Counted from the first letter of the stretch, positions 46,970-56,079 are shown. The stretch is DNA of 64,000 nt from an uncultured bacterium (GCA_937899715.1 CALCNX010000092.1:27169-91168), one strand, 5' to 3'. The notes: generated by a model from the letters alone, not told the origin. A program made the numbers and translations.

Positions 46970-47342
46970 GATAGTTCCCTGACAGAAATGTCTTTTCAAA
47001 TTGTGAATAGTCACTATGACCTTAGACGGTTATTATGCAAGAAGGTTACAAGAGCGCATACTATCACTTTTGCAAGGCAGATGAGATGTTAATTTTTGTT
47101 AAATACCGAAAGGACGATGCCGATTTATCACCTGAAGTTACGCTTTGTCAAGAGATTCCCCTCTTTGGAACAAAGAGGGGTGTACAAGCGGCAGCGAGGA
47201 CGGGGTGTTTCGTCGTGCATTGATGCCGCTTCTGTGCCAGACTACCCCGTCAGTCCACGCTTCGCTAGACTGCCACCCCTTCACACAGTGAAGGGGAATT
47301 TCAGAAAGTGTAACTGCAGCTACCACTGCCCACAACGCCACA
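46970..47342. other. Intergenic region with structured repeat
   Basis: 373 bases between the S9 peptidase stop and the phosphatase start. The 5' part next to the phosphatase gene is AT-rich and probably carries its promoter. The rest is taken up by the hairpin element listed separately. No supported gene. Confidence 0.6.
47150..47310. repeat. Composite hairpin element
   Basis: Two strong hairpins, CCCCTCTTT-GGAAC-AAAGAGGGG (47158-47180) and CCCCTTCAC-ACA-GTGAAGGGG (47276-47296), enclose matching inverted blocks with GGACGGGGTG and ACCCCGTCAG. The outer parts (TTCCCCT...AGGGGTG) are related in reverse, so the whole unit is a large imperfect palindrome of MITE/REP type. Confidence 0.65.
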
Positions 47343-49187
47343 TCAATCCTCGTCCTTATTAGCCAAATACTTTGCCAGAAATGATTCCATTGCTTCGTAG
47401 AATTCAAAACGATTTTCCTCATTCCGAAAGCCATGTCCTTCGTTTTCCTTCACCAGATACGGTACGTCAATACCACGCTTTTTCAATGCTTCCACAATTT
47501 GATTCGATTCTTCAATGTTCACACGCGGGTCTTTTGCGCCCTGCGCTACGAGCAATGGCGCTTGTATTCTATCCACATGAAAAACGGGCGAGGCATCGTG
47601 GAACAAATCTTTATCCATCTCAGGATGCCCGACCATTTCGTGCATCATTGCCAAATATGGCTTCCAGTAGGGCGGAATCGTGTTCAAGAAGGTGAAGAGA
47701 TTGCTAACGCCGACGTAATCCACGCCGCAGGCGTACAATTCGGGCGTAAAAGCAAGACCCGCCAGGGTTGCATAGCCGCCATAGCTGCCACCATAGATAG
47801 CAACACGTTTCGGGTCGGCAATACCTTCTGCAATGAGCCACTGCACCGCATCCGAAATGTCATTCTGCATAGTGCGCCCCCACTGCTTAAAACTGCGTTC
47901 CCAGAAAGAGCGCCCGTAGCCCGTCGAGCCACGATAGTTCACCTGCACGACCGCATAGCCGCGATTTGCCAAAAACTGCACCTCGGGGTTGTAGCCCCAT
48001 GTATCGCGCACCCAAGGTCCGCCATGAGGATTGACCACAACGGGAAGATTACGCGGTGCTTGGGTTCGTGGTAGCTTGGGCAGCGTTAAATATCCGTGAA
48101 TCGTCAGTCCGTCGCGCGATTGGTACTGAATCGGCTTCATCTCACAGAGGTCTTTTTCGTTCAGCCATGGGCTTACGTCGCTCAGTTTAGTGAGCTTATC
48201 TTTTTTTGTATCGAAAAGGTAGTATGCGCCCAGCGAGCGGTCGCTGTACGTGCGAACGAGCATGACATCTTCCTCACGGCTCATATCTGCCACGACGACT
48301 TCGTACCCCGACAAGCGTGCAGCAGCGCGTTGGTAGAGATTTTTTGCCAGTTTGTCCAGAAACACACGCTCGCGTTTCCACGTCGTGTAGGTGATAGAGG
48401 TCAGCACCTTCCGGCGACGAGAGTAGGAAAGCGTCGAAACGTCCACGTCATCATGCTCGAAGAGCGTTTCCATAACGCTTCCCGATGCGAGGTCGAAGCG
48501 CACAATGGCACTTTTGTCACGCTTCAGGTTAGAGGAGGCGTAGAGATATTTGTTATCGAAGGTGAAAAAGAGCGGATCAACACTTTCTTTGAAATTCGTC
48601 GTGATAGACGGCTTGAAATAGTCTGTTTCGCTGTCGCGGTGAAGCAGCGTTGTGTTTACGCCATCGGTAGCAATCGCAATGCGCAAAGCGCCCGTGTGGT
48701 CGGTCATCCAGCCCGTAATATTGCCGGGATTTTCGGCAACAAGCGTCAGTTCGCCCGTACTAACATTCAGACGGTATGCGTCGAAGAGTTCGGGATTGCG
48801 CTTGTTCAAGCTGATGAGCATTATATCATCAAAGTCTTCGAGTGCATCAATAATTTGTGCCCGCACACCATCGAAGGGCGTTAAATCACGGAGTTCCTCG
48901 CCACTGACTGTAACTGAAACGATGTGAAAGTTTTCATCGCCGCCAAAATCTTTGACATAAATTATGCGGCTGTCTGATTTCCAGAAGTGTCCGGCAATAT
49001 CGCGGGCAGTCTCGCTCGTAACACGCATAATGCGCCCGTCGCGGCGGTCTTGGACGTGAATGTTCATGCGGTTTTCATGCGGCGCAAGCCACGAAACAAA
49101 CGTACCGCTGGGCGAAAGTTGGTAGCCCGATTTTTCGGGATTGCGAAAGAAATCGTGAAGGGGAATGAGCGTAGAATTATTGAGCAT
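47343..49187 (-). CDS. S9-family serine peptidase (acylaminoacyl-peptidase-like)
   Basis: 614 residues from ATG 49187; the frame extends to 49232 but the extension has no family support. N-terminal seven-bladed propeller (LSPSGTFVSWLAPHENRMNI) and C-terminal alpha/beta hydrolase domain. Catalytic Ser in YGGSYGGYATL near residue 466, Asp in QGAKDPRV near 549, His in NEGHGF near 584; HGGPWVRDTWG supplies the oxyanion region. No signal peptide, so cytoplasmic breakdown of peptides is likely. Single gene, divergent from osmC. Confidence 0.93.
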   Translation of the reverse strand: MLNNSTLIPLHDFFRNPEKSGYQLSPSGTFVSWLAPHENRMNIHVQDRRDGRIMRVTSETARDIAGHFWKSDSRIIYVKDFGGDENFHIVSVTVSGEELRDLTPFDGVRAQIIDALEDFDDIMLISLNKRNPELFDAYRLNVSTGELTLVAENPGNITGWMTDHTGALRIAIATDGVNTTLLHRDSETDYFKPSITTNFKESVDPLFFTFDNKYLYASSNLKRDKSAIVRFDLASGSVMETLFEHDDVDVSTLSYSRRRKVLTSITYTTWKRERVFLDKLAKNLYQRAAARLSGYEVVVADMSREEDVMLVRTYSDRSLGAYYLFDTKKDKLTKLSDVSPWLNEKDLCEMKPIQYQSRDGLTIHGYLTLPKLPRTQAPRNLPVVVNPHGGPWVRDTWGYNPEVQFLANRGYAVVQVNYRGSTGYGRSFWERSFKQWGRTMQNDISDAVQWLIAEGIADPKRVAIYGGSYGGYATLAGLAFTPELYACGVDYVGVSNLFTFLNTIPPYWKPYLAMMHEMVGHPEMDKDLFHDASPVFHVDRIQAPLLVAQGAKDPRVNIEESNQIVEALKKRGIDVPYLVKENEGHGFRNEENRFEFYEAMESFLAKYLANKDED

Positions 49188-49352
49188 CGTGAACGCGGGG
49201 TGGATAACTATGAAAGCAATGACTTCCCACAAATATACTGGAAAGCAAGGAAACTTCGCACGTGCATTTTTCTGCGTGTTCTACCACAGGAATTTGCTAT
49301 ATTCACGTCGCAATTTTTCTTTTTTGTAATCATATTTTCGGAGCAAATCGCT

Positions 49353-49763
49353 ATGAAGCGCACCGCATCGGCACACTGGGAAGGCACTCTCCGCGAAGGT
49401 AATGGTACACTCTCTACACAAAGCACCGTTCTTGACAAAACACAATACTCTTTCAAGACTCGCTTTGAAGACGGCGTTGGGACGAATCCCGAAGAGCTTG
49501 TTGCGGCGGCTCATGCGGGCTGCTTTACAATGTCCATAGCAGCGCAATTATCGCAAAAAGGCTTCACGCCGACGGCACTGGACACAAACGCTATTGTTTC
49601 GATGGAAGGCTTGGCAGTAACAGGTATTCATCTGGAAACGAAAGCATCAGTGCCGAATCTGAGCGCATCTGATTTTGCCGCGATTGCTGCGGATGCAAAA
49701 ACGAATTGCATTATTTCAAAAATACTGAGCGTACCGATTACGCTGGATGCGCAACTGCTCTAA
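49353..49763 (+). CDS. osmC: OsmC-family peroxiredoxin
   Basis: 136 residues from ATG 49353 with GGAG upstream; the frame open upstream only shadows the divergent peptidase gene. Thiol peroxidase that reduces organic hydroperoxides. Both redox cysteines are present (AHAGCFTMSIA and TNCIISK), together with the family start RTASAHWEGTLREGNG and GTNPEEL. Located just upstream of hslU, with 61 bases between them. Confidence 0.92.
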   Translation: MKRTASAHWEGTLREGNGTLSTQSTVLDKTQYSFKTRFEDGVGTNPEELVAAAHAGCFTMSIAAQLSQKGFTPTALDTNAIVSMEGLAVTGIHLETKASVPNLSASDFAAIAADAKTNCIISKILSVPITLDAQLL

Positions 49764-49824
49764 CTTTTCAGATTATCGCATAGCACATCGTTCTTCTGAA
49801 TTTCATCAAAAATCTCTTCATACT

Positions 49825-51234
49825 ATGTCCACAACCGAGACTACAACAGCACTTCCGGCGCATCTTCAAAAACTGCAATCGCTCACCCCGCACGAAATCG
49901 TTACCGAACTGGATAAATATATTATCGGGCAGTCCGCAGCGAAAAAATCTGTTGCCATAGCGCTTCGCAACAGGTGGCGCAGGCAGAACGTGCAAGGCGT
50001 GATGCGCGATGAAATCATGCCGAATAATATCATTATGATTGGTCCGACGGGTGTGGGCAAAACTGAGATTGCACGGCGCTTGGCAAAACTCTCCGGTGCG
50101 CCGTTTGTGAAGATAGAAGCCACAAAATTTACCGAAGTCGGTTATGTGGGGCGCGATGTCGAGTCCATGATTCGGGACTTGGTGGAAATTGCTGTTGGCA
50201 TGGTTCGTGCGGAGAAACGCGAAGAAGTCCGCACCGCCGCCAAGAAAGCAGTGGAGATGCGGATTCTGGACATTCTCATTCCACCACAAATTCGCCGTCC
50301 AGGGAGTTTTGGATTTGCAACGGGCGAAGAAGAAGAGATTGTTGAGAATGCAGCCACACGCGATAAATTCTTGCAGCAACTCCAAAATGGCGAACTGGAA
50401 GATCGCATGATTGAAATTGACATGAACGATAGTGCTCCGCAAATGCACGTGCTGGGACCCGTCGGCATGGACAATATGGGCATTGATTTGGGAAATATGC
50501 TGGAAGGAATGATGCCGAAGCGCACCATCAAGCGAAAAGTAACCGTTGCCGATGCACGTCAACTTTTGGAACAAGAAGAGGCGGAAAAATTGATTGACAT
50601 GGATGCTGCCATGCAAGAAGCCATCACTCGCGCCGAAAACATGGGCATTGTGTTTATTGATGAAATTGACAAAGTAGCCACGACGGGCGGCGGCGGTAGC
50701 GGCGGACCCGACGTGTCGCGGTCGGGTGTACAGCGAGATTTATTGCCTATTGTAGAGGGTTCGACCGTTTCCACGAAATACGGTTCGGTGCGTACCGACC
50801 ACGTGCTGTTTATTGCATCGGGCGCATTCCACGTTGCCAAGCCGTCCGATCTTATCCCCGAACTGCAAGGGCGCTTCCCTATTCGCGTGGAATTGGACAG
50901 CTTGAACGAAGACGATTTTTTCAAGATTCTGACCATTCCCGAAAATGCCCTTATCAAGCAATATCAAGCGCTGATGTCGAGCGAAGATGTTGAATTGGTC
51001 TTTGAAGAAGAAGCGATAAAAGAAATTGCGGCAACGGCGGCGTATGTCAATCAAGAAGTGGTCAATATCGGCGCACGGCGCTTGCATACTATTCTGACGA
51101 CACTTTTGGAAGAAACGCTCTATAATACGCCGGACAATATCACGGATAAAAAAATCCTGATTACGCCGGGCTTTGTGAAAGAGCGCTTGACCGCAATAGC
51201 GAAGAATCAAGACCTCAGCAAATATATTCTCTAG
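49825..51234 (+). CDS. hslU: HslU, ATPase subunit of the HslVU protease
   Basis: 469 residues from ATG 49825 (MSTTETTTALPA). AAA+ unfoldase feeding substrates to the HslV peptidase. Start motif LTPHEIVTELDKYIIGQ, Walker A GPTGVGKTE near residue 73, pore loop GYVGRDVES, an I-domain (residues ~110-240), Walker B VFIDEIDKVA near 276 and sensor-2 NIGARRLHT. The C-terminus ends DLSKYIL, as expected for docking into HslV. Usually hslV is directly upstream; here osmC occupies that place and no hslV is seen in the window. Confidence 0.97.
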   Translation: MSTTETTTALPAHLQKLQSLTPHEIVTELDKYIIGQSAAKKSVAIALRNRWRRQNVQGVMRDEIMPNNIIMIGPTGVGKTEIARRLAKLSGAPFVKIEATKFTEVGYVGRDVESMIRDLVEIAVGMVRAEKREEVRTAAKKAVEMRILDILIPPQIRRPGSFGFATGEEEEIVENAATRDKFLQQLQNGELEDRMIEIDMNDSAPQMHVLGPVGMDNMGIDLGNMLEGMMPKRTIKRKVTVADARQLLEQEEAEKLIDMDAAMQEAITRAENMGIVFIDEIDKVATTGGGGSGGPDVSRSGVQRDLLPIVEGSTVSTKYGSVRTDHVLFIASGAFHVAKPSDLIPELQGRFPIRVELDSLNEDDFFKILTIPENALIKQYQALMSSEDVELVFEEEAIKEIAATAAYVNQEVVNIGARRLHTILTTLLEETLYNTPDNITDKKILITPGFVKERLTAIAKNQDLSKYIL

Positions 51235-51261
51235 GAATAATTTCACTAGGAACGAAGCAGT

Positions 51262-51819
51262 ATGCGAATTCTAGGCGTTGACCCGGGAAGTGTTGTTTGC
51301 GGCTACGGCGTGGTGGAGAAAGAAGGCAAGAATCTGACGCTGATTGAATACGGCGTGATAGAAGCAAAGCGGCAGCACGAAGATATGCCGATGCGCCTCA
51401 AGACCATCTACACACGGCTTCAGAAGGTGATAGAGCGTTCGTTGCCCGACCAACTGGCAATAGAAACGATTTTCTACCACAAAAGCGCTTCTTCGATTAT
51501 CAAATTGGCTCACGCCCGCAGTGCGGCTATCTTGGCGGCAATTATGGTGGACATTCCGGCGGCAGAATATGCACCGCGCTTCATCAAACGCGCCGTCACA
51601 GGAAACGGCAATGCAAGCAAAGAGCAAGTGCAGTACATGGTGCGGACGCTGCTCAACATTGAGGAAACACCGGACTTCTACGATGCCACCGATGCGCTCG
51701 CTGTGGCAATATGCCATTCGTACCAGATTGCAGCACTCACCGGAAAAGGTGGAAAACGCGCGGCAGCATCGTGGAAAGAATTTATTGAGATGAACCCGGA
51801 GCGCGTAAAATCTCGCTAG
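51262..51819 (+). CDS. ruvC: RuvC, Holliday-junction resolvase
   Basis: 185 residues. Endonuclease of the RuvABC complex. The four acidic catalytic residues are in place: Asp7 in ILGVDPGS, Glu near 68 in LAIETIF, and the Asp pair near 141-144 in DATDALAVAICH. The basic motif SSIIKLAHARSA is also typical. It follows hslU by 27 bases and may be co-transcribed. Confidence 0.96.
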   Translation: MRILGVDPGSVVCGYGVVEKEGKNLTLIEYGVIEAKRQHEDMPMRLKTIYTRLQKVIERSLPDQLAIETIFYHKSASSIIKLAHARSAAILAAIMVDIPAAEYAPRFIKRAVTGNGNASKEQVQYMVRTLLNIEETPDFYDATDALAVAICHSYQIAALTGKGGKRAAASWKEFIEMNPERVKSR

Positions 51820-51875
51820 TGAAGAATGGTGACAAGGCTCAAACAGAATATTTTTTGTACAATAGCGAAAATCTG

Positions 51876-51906
51876 TTGACACGTCCGTAAAAAAGTCGTA
51901 TATTTG
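51876..51906 (+). promoter_or_regulatory. Promoter of the tRNA pair
   Basis: TTGACA (51876-51881), 17-base spacer and TATATT (51899-51904). The same region reads TATATTTG, matching the Bacteroidota TAnnTTTG element. It lies 55 bases before tRNA-Ala. Confidence 0.75.
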
Positions 51907-51960
51907 AAACTCACTTTGATAATCGGTACTGCTCTGCTAGTCTTTTACAGTTCCTTCCGC

Positions 51961-52035
<75 letters not shown>

Positions 52036-52073
52036 CGCAGCGGAGAAGTATTGTAAGAAGTGATTGATAAAAA

Positions 52074-52148
52074 GGGATCGTAGCTCAGCTTGGTTAGAGC
52101 GCCTGCCTGTCACGCAGGAGGTCGCGGGTTCGAGCCCCGTCGGTCCCG
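52074..52148 (+). tRNA. tRNA-Asp (GTC)
   Basis: Acceptor GGGATCG/CGGTCCC, D arm TAGCTCAGCTTGGTTAGAGC, anticodon stem CCTGC/GCAGG with loop CTGTCAC, discriminator G. Lies 38 bases after tRNA-Ala, same transcript. CCA is not encoded. Confidence 0.96.
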
Positions 52149-52152
52149 CAAT

Positions 52153-52188
52153 AAAACCCACAGAAAATAAGTCTTCTGTGGGTTTTTT
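52153..52188 (+). terminator. Terminator of the tRNA operon
   Basis: AAACCCACAGAA paired with TTCTGTGGGTTT and followed by a T-run, directly after tRNA-Asp. Confidence 0.9.
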
Positions 52189-52881
52189 CTTTTTCAATAC
52201 CTACTGCTTTTTGGCGCTATAATTCGCTCATTTGGGTAGCGCATCGGTAGCAAAATTAACCGAATTGTAGGATTCATGGACAGCTGCCAATTTTCGGCGT
52301 TACTGGCTGAGGAGCAAGAATCTTTGAACGCAATAAAAAGATCTCATTAACGCAATGAAAACAAATGCACGCTATCATTGTACAACTGTTTCTTATCATG
52401 TACCTGCTCAAAGCACATACAATTGATACTTGCTCCTGTGCTAGCGAATAGTATAGTTCAGGTTCATTATTTACGGTTCGCGGTAGATTTTCCGCATGGA
52501 ACGGCAATCCAATATTTCGGATTTGGATTGTTGGGACTAAGCGGATTCTCGGCGTTCGTGACGGTACTCAACTACCAACTAATCTTCAGTCCATGTGTGC
52601 AAATTTCGATACCGTAATAATGGCGGATTTTATCGTTTGCCCTTTAACAAAACCGAAACGCGGTGTTATGCAAATTGTTTCTATTTGTTCAGTTTCAAAT
52701 TTACGGAGTTTGAACTCTGCGCAAGGAAGTTGTTTGCCATCTGTTGAATCAGGTGTTTCGTCGCCAGAATCTACGCCACTTCCTTCAATAAGTGGCTCCT
52801 GTATCTTACCCAAAGATGTAAGTTTTTCTATGGTTTATAGGGGATAGTAAACAATTTTACCATTCACAACGAATAACAACA
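52189..52881. other. AT-rich intergenic region downstream of tRNA-Asp
   Basis: About 690 bases without a confident gene, visibly AT-richer than the surroundings. It holds several short open frames on both strands, the best being the one at 52586. Position directly behind a tRNA gene and loss of recognisable coding content suggest decayed acquired DNA; no integrase or repeat of the tRNA end was seen. Confidence 0.45.
52586..52813 (-). CDS. Possible small ORF or gene remnant
   Basis: 75 codons from a TTG (GKIQEPLIEGSGVDSG ... TPRFGFVKGQTIKSAII). The composition is protein-like, but there is no ATG, no ribosome site and no family I recognise. In-frame sense codons continue nine positions upstream of the TTG to a stop. 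It may be the tail of a broken gene. Confidence 0.25.
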   Translation of the reverse strand: MGKIQEPLIEGSGVDSGDETPDSTDGKQLPCAEFKLRKFETEQIETICITPRFGFVKGQTIKSAIITVSKFAHMD

Positions 52882-53502
52882 ATGAAAGAAAAATGGGATG
52901 ACCGCTATGGGCAAAAGGAATTTGCCTACGGCGAAGAACCGAACGCTTACCTTCGGGAACAACTACGTTCCATTCCTCCGGGAACAATACTTTTTCCAGC
53001 TGAAGGAGAAGGAAGAAACGCAGTATATGCCGCTACACTTGGATGGACGGTGTTTGCCTTTGACCTGAGCCTAGAAGGTAAAAAGAAGGCGTTACAATTA
53101 GCTGACAAGCATCAGGTTGAAATCAAATATGAGGTAGGAGAATTTCAATCGCTGTCGTACGGAGCAAATCAGTTTGATGCAATTGCCTTAATTTATGCGC
53201 ACTTCCCAGCGGACACCAAGTCAAGCTATCACAAAATCTTGACAACGTATCTGCGCAGGGGCGGAACGGTAATTTTTGAGGCATTTAGTAAAAAGCACCT
53301 AGACTACATCAAACAAGACGAAAATATGGGTGGACCGAAAGAGCTAGGGATGCTATTTTCTCTTGAAGAAATTGCATCGGACTTTCACAATTTTGACATC
53401 CTAGAGCTGGTCGAACAGGAGGTTGAATTACAGGAAGGGCGATTCCATAACGGAAAAGGTTCTGTGATACGGTTTGTTGGACGGAAAAATAAGCTGTCCT
53501 GA
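52882..53502 (+). CDS. Class I SAM-dependent methyltransferase (TehB-like)
   Basis: 206 residues. The opening KWDDRYGQKEFAYGEEPNAY is typical of the tellurite-resistance/TehB-type methyltransferase family. The SAM-binding part reads LFPAEGEGRNAVYAATLGW, with AEGEGRNA in place of the usual GCGxGR motif, followed by FAFDLS and FDAIALIYAHFP. Substrate unknown. The gene lies alone, in AT-rich surroundings behind the tRNA pair, which fits horizontal acquisition (inference). Confidence 0.85.
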   Translation: MKEKWDDRYGQKEFAYGEEPNAYLREQLRSIPPGTILFPAEGEGRNAVYAATLGWTVFAFDLSLEGKKKALQLADKHQVEIKYEVGEFQSLSYGANQFDAIALIYAHFPADTKSSYHKILTTYLRRGGTVIFEAFSKKHLDYIKQDENMGGPKELGMLFSLEEIASDFHNFDILELVEQEVELQEGRFHNGKGSVIRFVGRKNKLS

Positions 53503-53566
53503 TGAGTAGTTTTGCAAAAGTGCAGTAATGAGGTAATGATTTGTACCACGAAAAAGAACACACCAG

Positions 53567-53602
53567 AAAAGCCCGCAGAATCACACCCGACGGGCTTTTT
53601 TT
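53567..53602 (+). terminator. Terminator after the methyltransferase gene
   Basis: AAAAGCCCG paired with CGGGCTTTT around a 15-base loop, continuing into a T-run. Confidence 0.88.
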
Positions 53603-53756
53603 GCACCCAAATCTCTCCCCTTTTAAAAAATGTCGAAACTTATTTTAATCAGTATTTATACAATTATTTACTAAAATTTTATTGTGTTTATTTATTTTTT
53701 ATTAAAATTATTTTGTAATTAAAAACAAAATCATCAAAAATTCATAATTCTTTTCC

Positions 53757-53764
53757 TATCTTTG
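53757..53764 (+). promoter_or_regulatory. TAnnTTTG promoter element
   Basis: TATCTTTG in a strongly AT-rich region, 42 bases before the ATG of the TonB-C-terminal gene. It fits the Bacteroidota -7 consensus; no clear -33 element is seen. Confidence 0.6.
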
Positions 53765-53806
53765 CCATTGTAACTAACACTTGTCAGACTAATGGAGAGG
53801 TTTATT

Positions 53807-54367
53807 ATGAAACCGCACATTCAAAACCCATCCGTACTTGTACGCACCATAGCCACATCGTTGATTACCGCCGGACTGCTGCTTGCTTTTGCCAGCACGA
53901 GCCTTGCACAAAACCAAGTAAGCAGTACATTGGCAAAAGAACAATCGCCCACAGCAATCACACCGCTTACCACACATACTTCCGTACGCGCTGAAACAGT
54001 GGACGAACCAGAAGCCGTAAAACCCGAATCGCTCCAATACATACGCCTAAGCGACCTTACTGGCGAAAACAACACTCAATACACCTACACACCCGCGAAG
54101 TACGACCCAAAAGAGTTGTCTGCACAACTGCACTATCCCAAAAGCGCTCTCAGCGAAGGTAAAAGTGGTAAAGTTGACATAGTTGTCTATCTGAACGCGG
54201 AAGGAAAAATTACCCGAATGAATTATATTGGCGAAGCGCAAGGTGGCTACACGCCATTTGTACGAAGCGCCTTCGATGCCGTGAGCAAATGTGCTTTCAC
54301 GCCTGCCCTCCGCAATAGCAAGCCCGTTCACAGCGTCATCGTTATTCCAATACGATTCGTTCTCTAA
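53807..54367 (+). CDS. Exported protein with TonB C-terminal-like domain
   Basis: 186 residues from ATG 53807; GGAGAGG lies seven bases upstream and overlaps the alternative ATG at 53792. A signal peptide or N-terminal anchor (SLITAGLLLAFASTSLAQ) is followed by a ~60-residue Thr/Glu-rich linker, then the TonB-C fold (SAQLHYPKSALSEGKSGKV, VYLNAEGKI, RSAFDAVSKCAFTPALRNSK, IVIPIRFVL). It is much shorter than a complete energy-transducing TonB and has no Pro-rich spacer, and the AQ end suggests cleavage. A periplasmic TonB-C protein is therefore likely rather than a true TonB. No ExbB/ExbD is nearby. Confidence 0.82.
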   Translation: MKPHIQNPSVLVRTIATSLITAGLLLAFASTSLAQNQVSSTLAKEQSPTAITPLTTHTSVRAETVDEPEAVKPESLQYIRLSDLTGENNTQYTYTPAKYDPKELSAQLHYPKSALSEGKSGKVDIVVYLNAEGKITRMNYIGEAQGGYTPFVRSAFDAVSKCAFTPALRNSKPVHSVIVIPIRFVL

Positions 54368-54410
54368 GGGGAACTACGCGAAGCAAAACATTTACAGCAA
54401 AATTTACGAT

Positions 54411-54450
54411 AAAGCCCGTTTGGATGGATACCAACCAAGCAGGCTTTTTT
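54411..54450 (+). terminator. Terminator after the TonB-C gene
   Basis: AAAGCC / GGCTTT outer stem with an inner TTGG/CCAA pairing and a T-run, 44 bases after the stop; it also lies just past the 3' end of purH. Confidence 0.8.
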
Positions 54451-54480
54451 GTAGTTTATCAGTTTGTTGACGCACCGAGT

Positions 54481-56079
54481 TTAGTGCCGGAAATGCCGGA
54501 CACCTGTAAATATCATTGCTATTCCTTTTTCGTCTGCCGATGCAATTACCTCAGCGTCGCGTACCGAGCCGCCCGGCTGAATAACTGCCGTTGCGCCGGC
54601 TTTGACCGTTTCCAGTAAGCCATCAGAAAATGGAAAAAATGCATCCGATGCCACAGCCGACCCCTTCAAATCTATACCTGCCGCCTCAGCTTTCCGTGCC
54701 GCAATCGCAGCCGAATCCACCCGCGACATCTGTCCTGCACCGATAGCCAATGCACGGTCTGAAGCGGCATAGACAATCGCATTCGATTTGACGTGCTTTG
54801 CTATGCGCCATGCGTATTCGAGTGCTTTGCGCTCGTCGTCCGTGGGCTGACGTTTTGTTACAACGTCGGTTCCGTCAGTGTTCCAGAGAAGCGTGTCGGC
54901 GCTTTGGAGCAACATTCCGCCTGCAATTGCTTTTACTTCCAGCCGGAGCGACGCGCGGAGGGCATCGTAATTTACCGTCATTAGTCGACGATTTTTCTTT
55001 TGCTGAAGCAGTTCCAGTGCGGCGGGCGCATAGCCGGGCGCAATAACGACTTCGGTAAAGATTTCATCGAGCGTTTTTGCCGTTTCAAGGTCAAGTTCGC
55101 TCGTAAAAGCAATAATTCCGCCAAATGCAGAAGTAGTATCGCACGAGTACGCCTTCAGATATGCCTCTTTGAGCGTTTCGCCGGAGCCTACACCGCACGG
55201 ATTCGTGTGCTTAATGATGACAGCCGTTTCACCGCTTGTGGCTCCCAGAAATTCAAGCGCCAGTTTTGCGGCTGCATCCATATCAAGCAGATTGTTGTAG
55301 GAAAGTTCTTTACCATGTAGATAGCGAAAAATGTCGTTGTATGCCGCCCCGGTACCGGACTGTTTGTAGAGAGCTGCCGTTTGATGCGGGTTTTCGCCGT
55401 AGCGGAGGTCTTGCTCCTTGCGCAACGCAATGGAAAGTGTTGTCGGCAGAAGGTTTGAAGAGGCTTCCGAAGCCGTCTTGCGCGAAAAATAACCCGCAAT
55501 CATACCATCGTAATATGCAGTATGGGCAAATGCCTCGTGCGCAAGAGAAAGCCGCGCGTCTTCAGGGATTGCGCCATCGTGCGTGTGGAGGGCGCTGAGA
55601 ACGTCGTCGTATCGTGCGGGATTCGTCACGACTGCCGTCCAGCGATAATTTTTTGCTGATGCCCGAATCATTGCCGGACCTCCAATGTCAATGTTCTCAA
55701 TGATGTCATCGTGTGTGGAAGCCGGATTGTCCAGCGTTTTCTCGAAAGGGTAAAGATTGACCACCACAAGGTCAATGGACTGAATCATATTTGCTTCCAT
55801 TTGGTGCACGTGCTTGGGATTGTCGAGCACTCCCAGCAAACCGCCATGAATAGCGGGGTGCAACGTTTTAACACGCCCGTCCAGTATTTCATCAAAGCCC
55901 GTTACATCAGCAATACTGACCACAGGAACACCTGCATTCTTGAGTTCCTGCGCCGTGCCACCCGTGGAAATGATTTGAATATCGCGCTCGGCAAGTTTGC
56001 GGGCGAATTCTATGATACCGGTTTTGTCGGAAACGCTGATAAGCGCTCTACGGATAACGTGCGTGGAAGGATGAAGCAT
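54481..56079 (-). CDS. purH: PurH, bifunctional AICAR formyltransferase/IMP cyclohydrolase
   Basis: 532 residues from ATG 56079 (MLHPSTHVIRRALISVSDKT), the usual length; the frame extends 22 codons upstream without family support. It catalyses the last two steps of IMP synthesis. The N-terminal MGS-like cyclohydrolase domain shows SVSDKTGIIEFA, ISTGGTAQEL and DGRVKTLHP. The C-terminal transformylase has LRYGENPHQ, IIKHTNPCGVGSG and SDAFFPFSDG. Single gene here, convergent with the TonB-C gene. Confidence 0.97.
   Translation of the reverse strand: MLHPSTHVIRRALISVSDKTGIIEFARKLAERDIQIISTGGTAQELKNAGVPVVSIADVTGFDEILDGRVKTLHPAIHGGLLGVLDNPKHVHQMEANMIQSIDLVVVNLYPFEKTLDNPASTHDDIIENIDIGGPAMIRASAKNYRWTAVVTNPARYDDVLSALHTHDGAIPEDARLSLAHEAFAHTAYYDGMIAGYFSRKTASEASSNLLPTTLSIALRKEQDLRYGENPHQTAALYKQSGTGAAYNDIFRYLHGKELSYNNLLDMDAAAKLALEFLGATSGETAVIIKHTNPCGVGSGETLKEAYLKAYSCDTTSAFGGIIAFTSELDLETAKTLDEIFTEVVIAPGYAPAALELLQQKKNRRLMTVNYDALRASLRLEVKAIAGGMLLQSADTLLWNTDGTDVVTKRQPTDDERKALEYAWRIAKHVKSNAIVYAASDRALAIGAGQMSRVDSAAIAARKAEAAGIDLKGSAVASDAFFPFSDGLLETVKAGATAVIQPGGSVRDAEVIASADEKGIAMIFTGVRHFRH

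Noticed and set aside
52217..52280. tRNA-like fragment (GCTCATTTGGGTAGCGC then TCGGT...ACCGA)
   Set aside because: It resembles a D arm and a possible stem, but there is no acceptor stem, no T arm and the loop size is wrong.
54080..54367. Complete energy-transducing TonB
   Set aside because: No Pro-rich periplasmic spacer, a cleavable-looking signal peptide and no exbB/exbD nearby; only the C-terminal fold is shared.
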